Assembly: GCA_021778895.1 (NCBI GenBank)
Contig: JAJYBR010000002.1
Location: forward strand, 62,001 to 126,000
DNA: 64,000 nucleotides
Direction of reading: 5' to 3'
DNA from: Actinomycetes bacterium
GTDB lineage: Bacteria > Actinomycetota > Acidimicrobiia > Acidimicrobiales > RAAP-2
Shown: piece by piece, positions 1-6,222 of the stretch
Layout: every line of letters begins with the position of its first letter
How positions within the stretch are numbered: the first letter of the stretch is position 1
Position numbers and translations under genes: made by a program
Notes under the pieces: model-generated
What the model saw: the letters and a program-made list of their open reading frames with translations, nothing else
Databases searched by the model: none
Told to the model about the DNA's origin: nothing

Positions 1-1
1 C

Positions 2-352
2 GTCCCGATCTTCAGCCAGTACACGCTCTGTGAGGTCGTGGGACGTCCGGTGTGGTGGCTGATCTGGCTCCTGATCCCCTACGTCAGCATCGTGTTCTGG
101 CTGATCTTCGCCATCGACCTGGCGCGGTCCTTCGGCCGCTCGACCGGCTTCGGCGTCGGCATGTGGCTCCTGCCGATCATCTTCGTGCCGATCCTGGGCT
201 ACGGCTCGTCCCCCTACCTCGGGCCCCGAGCCGTCGGCCCCGGTCTCGACGACCACGTCCGCACCGGCTACACGACGTGCCCGACCTGCGGGCGCCTGCC
301 CCTGCCCGGTGAGCGCTTCTGTGCCCAGTGCGGGACCGCCGTCGGGAGCTGA
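2..352 (+). CDS. Membrane protein with C-terminal zinc ribbon (DUF5684-like), 5' end missing
   Basis: The reading frame is open to the left edge, so the true start lies outside the window. Residues upstream of the first internal ATG still fit the family (VPIFSQYTL before GRPVWWL), a pattern typical of DUF5684-like small membrane proteins. Two or three hydrophobic segments follow. The C-terminus carries a CPTCG...CAQCG pair, a zinc-ribbon 'double Cys' tail. The role is unknown; such proteins are usually annotated as inner-membrane proteins of unknown function. It converges on the amidase gene, and its stop abuts the amidase stop with no gap. Confidence 0.6.
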   Translation, partial: VPIFSQYTLCEVVGRPVWWLIWLLIPYVSIVFWLIFAIDLARSFGRSTGFGVGMWLLPIIFVPILGYGSSPYLGPRAVGPGLDDHVRTGYTTCPTCGRLPLPGERFCAQCGTAVGS

Positions 353-1837
353 CTAGCCCCGCGTGGCGCCCGTGAACCGCGGCCGCCCGACGGCGCCCGC
401 GACGATGTGCTCGATCCAACTGGCCGCCTCGAGCAGCTGCCACTCGGATCCCGGGCGCCCGAGCAGGGCCGCGCCGACGGGGAGCCCGCCGGCGAGACCC
501 AGCGGCACGGTCGCGATCGGCCAGCCGGCGATGGCCGCGGGCATGGTGGCGGGGCTGGCCGCCGCGTGGTCGCCGAGCACCAGGTCGCACTTCCAGGCCG
601 GGCCGTAGAGCGGCGCCAGGAGCACCTCGACCTGGTCGAGGGCGGGCTCCAGGCACGTGGTGCGAGCCCACGCCAAATTGCGCTCGCGCGCCGGGCCGTA
701 GAGGGCCCCGGCGCGCCCGCCCGTCGTCAGGGCCCGCTCGAACAGGTCGTGGCCGAAGTGGCGCATCTCGATCTGCGGGTGCGCGTCCTCGTAGGCGACC
801 ACCTCGGCCAGGGACGCTACGCCCTCGCCGGGCCGTCCCGCCAGGTACCCCGACAGGTCGTCGACCAGCTCAGCCAAAAGGACCGTGAGCTCGTCGTCCT
901 GCTCGGTCTCGCCCGGCACGGCGACCGCGCGGGCGACGACCGGGTGCACCGCCGCCAGTTCCGCGACCACGGCATCGAAGAGGGCATCCGTCGCGGCGTG
1001 CCCGGTGCGCCAGGTGGTCGCGACAGCCAGGCGCGGAACGCTCGGGGCGGCGGGTGCCGTGCCCGTCAGGACCGACAGCAGGAGGCGCACGTCTTCCACG
1101 CTGCGCCCGAGGGGCCCCGGGCTGTCCTGGCTGGCGCTGATGGGCACCACGTGCTCGGCCGGCACCGCGCCGACGGTCGGCTTGATCCCGACGAGGCCGC
1201 ACAGGGACCCCGGACACATGATCGACCCGTCGGTCTCGGTCCCCACGGCCAACGGCGCCAGGCCCGCCGCGACCGCGGCGCCCGAGCCCGAGGACGAGCC
1301 TCCCGCCGAACGGTCCAGGGCGTAGGGGTTGGCGACCAGTCCACCCGTCGCCGAGTACCCGCTCGTCGATCGCGTCGAGCGGATGTTGGCCCACTGACTC
1401 AGATTGGTGCTGGCCAGGATCACCGCTCCCGCCTCGCGCAGTCGCGACACCAGGGGCGCGTCACGGCTCGGGCGGCTCACGAGGGCGCTCGATCCGGCCC
1501 ACCCGGGCAGACCGACAGCCTCGATGTTGTCCTTGATCACGACGGGCAGCCCGTGGAGGGGCCCGCGGGAGCGCTTCGCGCGGGTCTCCTCGTCGCGCTC
1601 GGCGGCGACCGCCATGGCCGCCGGGTCGAGGGCCGCCCACGCGTTCAGACCGATCGACCCGGCCGGGTCGTCGATGACGGCCGCCCGTTCGACCAGGGAG
1701 GACACCAGGTCCGTGGAGCGCACGTCGCCGCGCGCCAGCGCGTCGCGCAGCGCCACGGCGCCTTGCCAGGCCAGGTCGGCCGAGGCGGGGTGGGGATCGG
1801 GGGGCCCGGAGACCGGGCCGGTCGCGACGTCGCTCAT
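353..1837 (-). CDS. Amidase signature family hydrolase
   Basis: A 494-residue amidase that would hydrolyse an amide bond, substrate unknown. The Ser-cisSer-Lys triad is visible: Lys102 in VVIKDN, the Gly/Ser-rich stretch GGSSSGSG with cis-Ser181, and the nucleophile Ser205 in ETDGSI, with the family's 24-residue spacing between the two serines. The frame extends far upstream, but that extension is antisense to the acyl-CoA dehydrogenase gene. The ATG at 1837 is preferred because a TACGCT -10 box lies exactly 6 nt before it, implying a leaderless transcript. It is divergent from the acyl-CoA dehydrogenase. Family assignment is firm; the substrate (amino-acid amide, nitrile-derived amide or other) cannot be read. 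Confidence 0.9.
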   Translation of the reverse strand: MSDVATGPVSGPPDPHPASADLAWQGAVALRDALARGDVRSTDLVSSLVERAAVIDDPAGSIGLNAWAALDPAAMAVAAERDEETRAKRSRGPLHGLPVVIKDNIEAVGLPGWAGSSALVSRPSRDAPLVSRLREAGAVILASTNLSQWANIRSTRSTSGYSATGGLVANPYALDRSAGGSSSGSGAAVAAGLAPLAVGTETDGSIMCPGSLCGLVGIKPTVGAVPAEHVVPISASQDSPGPLGRSVEDVRLLLSVLTGTAPAAPSVPRLAVATTWRTGHAATDALFDAVVAELAAVHPVVARAVAVPGETEQDDELTVLLAELVDDLSGYLAGRPGEGVASLAEVVAYEDAHPQIEMRHFGHDLFERALTTGGRAGALYGPARERNLAWARTTCLEPALDQVEVLLAPLYGPAWKCDLVLGDHAAASPATMPAAIAGWPIATVPLGLAGGLPVGAALLGRPGSEWQLLEAASWIEHIVAGAVGRPRFTGATRG

Positions 1838-1843
1838 CGCCGC

Positions 1844-1849
1844 AGCGTA
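1844..1849 (-). promoter_or_regulatory. -10 box of a leaderless promoter for the amidase
   Basis: TACGCT on the minus strand ends 6 nt before the amidase ATG, so transcription would start at or next to the start codon. The same geometry recurs at nine other genes in the window. No clear -35 element is visible. Confidence 0.55.
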
Positions 1850-1904
1850 GCGGCGTGGGTCCGCCCAGGCCCGCCGAGTACGCTCGAATCCGCGAGGAGG
1901 GGAC

Positions 1905-3083
1905 ATGGGCGAGAACGCGCATCCACCACGGGGCCTGCTGGCTCCGGTGACGGTGGCCGTCCCACCGGGCGTCGTCCCGGAGGACGACCCGCGTCGCGGC
2001 GAGCTGCGCGCGTGGCTGGCGGCCCATCCGGAGCCCTCCGCCGACGCGCTAGCCGACGCCGGCCTGGTCGCTCCGGCCTGGCCGCATCCCTGGGGGCGTG
2101 GCGCTGACGCCCTCGAGCAGCTGCTGATCGACGACGAGCTCGAGCGGGCCGGGGTCACGCGCCCGTCGAACCCGATCGGATTGGGCTGGGCCGGCCCGAC
2201 GATCCTCGAGGCCGGCACCGAGGAGCAGAAGCAGCGCTGGCTGCCCGGCATCCTGCGCGGCACCGAGATCTGGTGCCAGCTGTTCAGCGAGCCCGACGCG
2301 GGCAGCGACCTGTCCTCCCTGCAGACCCGGGCGGTGCGCGACGGCGACGAGTGGGTCGTCAGCGGCCAGAAGGTCTGGACGACCTACGCCCACCTGTCAC
2401 GGTGGGGGATCCTCCTCGCGCGCACCGGTGAGCCCCCGGGGCGCATCAGCTACTTCATCTGCCCGATGGACGCCCCGGGCGTCGAGATCCGTGCGCTGCC
2501 CGACATGACGGGCCTCCACGCCTTCAACGAAGTCTTCTTGCACGAGGTGCGGCTGCCCGCCGACGCCCTGCTCGGCGCCGAGGGCGACGGGTGGCGCCTG
2601 GCCAAGGTGACTCTCTCCAACGAGCGCACCGCGCTGTCGGGCGAGGGCGTCCTGTGGGGCCGCGGCCCGACCGCCGCCGACCTGGTGGGCGTGGTGCGCC
2701 GCCTGGGGCTCTCGCCCGCACCGGTGCTGCGCGACCGACTCGTCCAGGCCTGGATCCACGGCGAGGTCCTGCGCCTGTTGCGCTTGGGGATGCTCCACGC
2801 GGCCGTGGCGGGACGGGCGCCGGGTCCCGAGGCCAGCCTGCGCAAGGCGATGGCCGACGACCACGGGCAAGAGGTCATGAACCTGGCCGAGGACCTGGCG
2901 GGAACGGCGGGCCTCCTCGCGGGCCGGGGCCCGGGGGGCCTCGACGGCAACGCCGGCGACGAGTGGGCCTTCGGCTTCCTGTACGCGCCGGCGCTCACGA
3001 TCGGCGGGGGAACCTTCGCCGTCCAGCGCAACATCATCGCGGAGAAAATCCTCGGGCTGCCCCCCGAACCACGCGCCCGGTGA
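1905..3083 (+). CDS. Acyl-CoA dehydrogenase family protein
   Basis: A 392-residue FAD flavoprotein of the acyl-CoA dehydrogenase fold, predicted to introduce an alpha-beta double bond into an acyl-CoA. Visible signatures are the flavin-binding stretch CQLFSEPDAGSDL, the central beta-domain motif VSGQKVWTT, and the C-terminal QRNIIAEKILGLP ending typical of actinobacterial FadE proteins. The start at 1905 has a strong ribosome site (GAGGAGGGG, 1893-1901) and a TACGCT -10 box at 1879-1884. It heads a co-oriented run with the VOC and dehydrogenase-like genes. Acyl substrate unknown; branched or ring-derived acyl-CoA is possible. Confidence 0.9.
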   Translation: MGENAHPPRGLLAPVTVAVPPGVVPEDDPRRGELRAWLAAHPEPSADALADAGLVAPAWPHPWGRGADALEQLLIDDELERAGVTRPSNPIGLGWAGPTILEAGTEEQKQRWLPGILRGTEIWCQLFSEPDAGSDLSSLQTRAVRDGDEWVVSGQKVWTTYAHLSRWGILLARTGEPPGRISYFICPMDAPGVEIRALPDMTGLHAFNEVFLHEVRLPADALLGAEGDGWRLAKVTLSNERTALSGEGVLWGRGPTAADLVGVVRRLGLSPAPVLRDRLVQAWIHGEVLRLLRLGMLHAAVAGRAPGPEASLRKAMADDHGQEVMNLAEDLAGTAGLLAGRGPGGLDGNAGDEWAFGFLYAPALTIGGGTFAVQRNIIAEKILGLPPEPRAR

Positions 3084-3101
3084 CGTGCTAGACCCAGGGC
3101 C

Positions 3102-3851
3102 ATGGACGTCCCGACCGGCCCCGGCAACCCCTGCTGGCTCGACCTCATGGTCCCCAGCCTCGACCAGCACGAGGCGCTGCGGGCCTTCCTGACGGCGCTG
3201 CACGGCTGGGAGTGGCAGCTCGGCGGCGAGGAGAGGGGCTGGTACTCCCAGGCCACCGTCGAGGGTGATCCGGTGCTGGGACTCGGCGTCAGCGCTGACG
3301 CCACGGCGCTGCCTCTGGTCCACTTCGCGGTCGCGGACATCGCGGCGGCCGCGGCCCGCACCGAGGAGCTGGGCGCGACCGTCCTGATGGTGCCCCAGCA
3401 GGTCGGGGATCTCGGCACCACGGCGATCGTGCGCGACCCCCTGGGGGTAGCGACGGGGCTGTGGCAGGCGGGATCCTTCGCCGGCTTCGGCCGGATGTTC
3501 GAGGTGGGCACGCCAGGGTGGTTTGACCACGTGTCGCGCGACGGGGCGGCCGCGGCCGCCTTCTACTGCGGGCTGACCGGGGCCACGACGATGTCCCCGG
3601 ACCCCGCCATGCGGATCCTGGCCCACGGGGAGCGGTGGTTCGCCAGCCTGACCGAGGAAGCCGACGCCGGCGACGGGCAGTGGATGCCCGTCTACATCGC
3701 GGCGGACCTCGACGCCGCACGCGCGACCACCGTGGCCCACGGTGGCACCGTGCTGATCCACGAGATGCCGGTGCCAGGCAGCGTCATCACGGTCGTCGCC
3801 GACCCGGTGGTGCACGCCAGCTGGACGCTGATGGCTCCCGGCGCGCCCTGA
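3102..3851 (+). CDS. Two-domain VOC (glyoxalase/dioxygenase fold) protein
   Basis: A 249-residue protein of two tandem vicinal-oxygen-chelate domains, about residues 5-120 and 130-247. The first begins NPCWLDLMVPSL; the second begins at GWFDHVSRD. This resembles the tandem-glyoxalase CFP32-type proteins common in actinobacteria, whose biochemical roles are mostly unassigned. It starts 18 nt after the acyl-CoA dehydrogenase stop and is probably in the same transcript, though a TAGACC hexamer 7 nt before the ATG could give a weak leaderless start. The metal-ligand set is not complete enough to predict a reaction. Confidence 0.8.
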   Translation: MDVPTGPGNPCWLDLMVPSLDQHEALRAFLTALHGWEWQLGGEERGWYSQATVEGDPVLGLGVSADATALPLVHFAVADIAAAAARTEELGATVLMVPQQVGDLGTTAIVRDPLGVATGLWQAGSFAGFGRMFEVGTPGWFDHVSRDGAAAAAFYCGLTGATTMSPDPAMRILAHGERWFASLTEEADAGDGQWMPVYIAADLDAARATTVAHGGTVLIHEMPVPGSVITVVADPVVHASWTLMAPGAP

Positions 3852-3873
3852 GCCAGGCGTGAGAAACTAGACC

Positions 3874-4956
3874 ATGACCACCCGACCCACCATCGTCGTC
3901 TGCGACGGGGACCAGACCGGCCAGGAGCTCCTCGAAGAGGCCCTGCGGGTTCTTCGTCCCGAACTGCTCGGCATCGAGGTGGACCTCGTCCACTTCGACC
4001 TGTCGCTCGCCCACCGGCGCGCCACGCGCAACGCGGTCGTCTACGAGGCGGCCGCCGCCATGGTGGCCCATGGCCTGGGCCTGAAGGCGGCCACCATCAC
4101 GCCGCCCGAGATCGGCGGGGTGGGCTCGCCCAACCGGATCCTGCGCGAGGGCATCGGCGGCTCGGTGATCGAGCGCACCGGGCGACGCATCCCGGGCGTC
4201 TCGCCGGTCGTGGCGACCAACCGGCCCATCGTCGTCATCCGCATGGCCGTCGGTGACGCCTACGGCGCCGAGGAGGGACGCGACGGGGGCAGCGGCGAGA
4301 TGGCCGAGGTGGCCTGGCGCACCGAGCGCATCGAGCGCGCGGTGTGCCGCCACGTGGCCGAGTACGCCTTCCAGGCGGCCGACCAGCTCGACGGCATCGT
4401 CTACGGCGGTCCCAAGTGGACGGTCTCTCCCGTCTACGAGGGGATGCTGAAAGAGGAGATGGACGCGGCCTCGGCGCGCCACCCCCACGTGACCTACCGG
4501 CCCACCCTGATCGACGCCGCCTACGCCGGCTTGCTGACCGACGTCCACGAGCGCGCGCTGGTGATCCCGTCGCTCAACCGTGACGGCGACTGCCTCAGCG
4601 ACCTGGTGCTGGCGATGTTCGGCTCGATCGCCGGCGCCGAGTCGGTGCTGCTGGCCCTCGATGAGCGCCTGCACCCGGTCGTGGCCATGGCCGAGGCGCC
4701 CCACGGGACGGCCCCCGCCCTCGAGGGCAAAAACGTGGCCAACCCGATGGCCATGCTGCTCGCCGAGGCGGCGCTGCTGGACCAGGCGGCCATGCTGCTC
4801 GACGACCCGGCATTTCGCGTGGCGGCCGGGCGCCTGCGCACCGCAACCCTCGACGGCGCCGCTGACGGCGTGCGCACCTTCGACCTGGGCGGCGAGGCCT
4901 CGACCAGTGACGTCGTCGACGACGTGATCGCACGGCTGCGCGCCACCGCGTCCTGA
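3874..4956 (+). CDS. Isocitrate/isopropylmalate dehydrogenase family protein, divergent
   Basis: A 360-residue member of the beta-decarboxylating dehydrogenase fold. The N-terminus reads CDGDQTGQEL where the canonical family has DGDGIGPEV. Later conserved blocks are present: YGGPKW with the catalytic-type Lys, PSLNRDGDCLSDL replacing the TGNLFGDILSDE block, and APHGTAPALEGKNVANP matching the NAD-binding HGSAPDIAGKGIANP loop. The substrate-arginine loop looks changed, so it may not use isocitrate or isopropylmalate. It lies 22 nt after the VOC gene on the same strand. Fold confident, substrate unknown. Confidence 0.75.
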   Translation: MTTRPTIVVCDGDQTGQELLEEALRVLRPELLGIEVDLVHFDLSLAHRRATRNAVVYEAAAAMVAHGLGLKAATITPPEIGGVGSPNRILREGIGGSVIERTGRRIPGVSPVVATNRPIVVIRMAVGDAYGAEEGRDGGSGEMAEVAWRTERIERAVCRHVAEYAFQAADQLDGIVYGGPKWTVSPVYEGMLKEEMDAASARHPHVTYRPTLIDAAYAGLLTDVHERALVIPSLNRDGDCLSDLVLAMFGSIAGAESVLLALDERLHPVVAMAEAPHGTAPALEGKNVANPMAMLLAEAALLDQAAMLLDDPAFRVAAGRLRTATLDGAADGVRTFDLGGEASTSDVVDDVIARLRATAS

Positions 4957-4978
4957 GGACTTTTGGCCTCACTGTCGC

Positions 4979-4996
4979 GATACCCCACCGGGTATC
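4979..4996. promoter_or_regulatory. CsoR/CstR-like operator overlapping a -10 box
   Basis: A perfect inverted repeat GATACCC-CACC-GGGTATC (7-bp arms, 4-nt spacer) lies 23 nt upstream of the small YgaP-type gene. Its right arm runs into TATCCT (4993-4998), a good -10 box, so a bound repressor would block transcription. The arms match the C-rich ATACCC/GGGTAT half-sites of CsoR-family regulators (copper-sensing CsoR, persulfide-sensing CstR). No regulator of this family is encoded in the window. Confidence 0.6.
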
Positions 4997-5019
4997 CTGA
5001 CAGCAGGAGGTGGTCGACA

Positions 5020-5235
5020 ATGAAGAAGAACGAGAGCACCATCGATCGGGTCATCCGCCTGGTGCTGGCGGTCGTGGCCGCGATCGTGGCCATCGCAGTG
5101 GGCTCGGGCAGCGTGGGGGGCATCATCCTGTGGGTGGTCGCCGCCGTCTTGGCCGTCACGGCCGCCACGGGGTTCTGCCTGATCTATCTGCCCTTCGGCA
5201 TCAGCACCCGCAAGACGACACCGCACACCCACTGA
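5020..5235 (+). CDS. Small YgaP-type transmembrane protein (DUF2892-like)
   Basis: A 71-residue protein with a short polar N-terminus (MKKNESTIDRVIR), then two hydrophobic helices (about 13-29 and 33-58) and a basic tail. This matches DUF2892, the membrane module found alone or fused to rhodaneses as in YgaP, often in sulfide or persulfide loci. A longer in-frame start at 4963 is rejected because it overlaps the operator and lacks a ribosome site; the ATG at 5020 has AGGAGG 9 nt upstream. Regulation by a CsoR/CstR-type repressor is inferred from the palindrome just upstream. Confidence 0.75.
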   Translation: MKKNESTIDRVIRLVLAVVAAIVAIAVGSGSVGGIILWVVAAVLAVTAATGFCLIYLPFGISTRKTTPHTH

Positions 5236-5607
5236 TCGGCCGCCCCGGATGACACGGGGTGCCGCGCGTGCAGCAAGAGAGACCGACCTCGCGAGATGAC
5301 AGATGTCGGCCTTCGGCGGATGACCGCGTCGGCGCCGGACCGGAACAGCAGCTCAGGGGGGGGAAAGCCACTGCTCCAGGACGGTCACCGCGCGGTCACC
5401 CTCCATTGACTAGCGAGCGCTCGCCGCGTTACCACGCCGCGTCGCCCGCCAGATGCCCAGGCGCACCGCCCGCCCTCGTGAGCGGTGCGACCTCGGAACT
5501 TCACAGCTGCCTGCACCGGTGTCGGTCAGGCAGCCTGCGCCGACGCGAACCGACGTGCTGCGGTGCGCGTCAACCGCCTCACGTGTCGGAAACACCTAAT
5601 CGACTGG
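5236..5607. other. Intergenic region, no gene seen
   Basis: About 370 bases between the YgaP-type gene and the small secreted gene. The open frames here are short, lack ribosome sites and have no recognisable protein features. GC is somewhat lower near 5,570-5,650. No hairpin followed by a T-run is visible. Confidence 0.5.
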
Positions 5608-5913
5608 CTAACTCTGCAGTCCGCAGACATCCATATAAGTGTTCAGGACGGCGAGGCACATGCCGTAGTCGCCGAGGGGATTGTTGACCGACATCGCGAA
5701 CCACATCCCGGAAGTTGGATTGCCATTTGCGTCGAAGTGGAGGGACGAAGCGTTCACATGGGTCATGTTGAACGCACCAGTCAGATCGTAATGACCGTGA
5801 GCTGAGGGGCCGGTAGTTGTGGGAGCTGCGGAGGCGAGGCCAGTGCCGAGGAACACGGTTCCGGCCAAGGCCAGTGCGGGGATGACGGCCAGGAGAGCCT
5901 TGGTCGTTTTCAT
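5608..5913 (-). CDS. Small secreted protein with C-terminal cysteine pair
   Basis: A 101-residue protein of no recognised family. It has a classical signal peptide (MKTTK, hydrophobic core, cleavage probably after ASA near residue 29) and a roughly 70-residue mature part ending in a short loop bounded by Cys86 and Cys97, which could form a disulfide. The ribosome site AAGGAGGAA lies just upstream. Its ATG overlaps the stop of the 92-codon gene (ATGA), so the two are translationally coupled. It is the last of three co-directional genes led by a large LuxR-type regulator. Function unknown; a secreted signal or envelope peptide is possible but unproven. Confidence 0.65.
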   Translation of the reverse strand: MKTTKALLAVIPALALAGTVFLGTGLASAAPTTTGPSAHGHYDLTGAFNMTHVNASSLHFDANGNPTSGMWFAMSVNNPLGDYGMCLAVLNTYMDVCGLQS

Positions 5914-6188
5914 GGGAGGATTCCTCCTTGTCTTGGGGCGGCCGAGACCGCCATGTGCGCGATCGGCTGCAGTGTTCGCGTTGCCTCGTGGGAGCCGCCG
6001 AGAGCTTCAATGGCGGCGCCGGAGCGAGCGGGATCGAACGCCCAGCCTTCCAGGATGATGGCCGTGGTGTGCTGGTCCGCCGCCAGTGAGACGGTCGTCA
6101 CACCGAGGCGCGCAAGCGCCTCGATGGCTGACGAGCCGATCGGCACATCGGCCGATTCTGTCGGTACCAGCAACACCAGATGTCCCAT
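5910..6188 (-). CDS. Uncharacterised 92-residue protein
   Basis: A small cytosolic-looking protein with no signal peptide or membrane segment and alternating beta/alpha character (HLVLLVPT..., TTVSLAADQHTTAIILEGWAFD). I do not recognise the family. It starts 34 nt after the LuxR-type regulator stop and overlaps the secreted-protein gene by 4 nt. A TAGGGT hexamer at 6198-6203, 9 nt before the ATG, could act as an internal -10 box for this two-gene unit. The fold may be a small ligand- or partner-binding domain, by shape only. Confidence 0.55.
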   Translation of the reverse strand: MGHLVLLVPTESADVPIGSSAIEALARLGVTTVSLAADQHTTAIILEGWAFDPARSGAAIEALGGSHEATRTLQPIAHMAVSAAPRQGGILP

Positions 6189-6222
6189 CGGCGACGAACC
6201 CTACGGACCTCGTGAGAGCGGA

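Noticed and set aside
353-2263. Long N-terminal extension of the amidase
   Set aside because: The extension is antisense to the acyl-CoA dehydrogenase gene; the leaderless -10 box and family start favour 1837.
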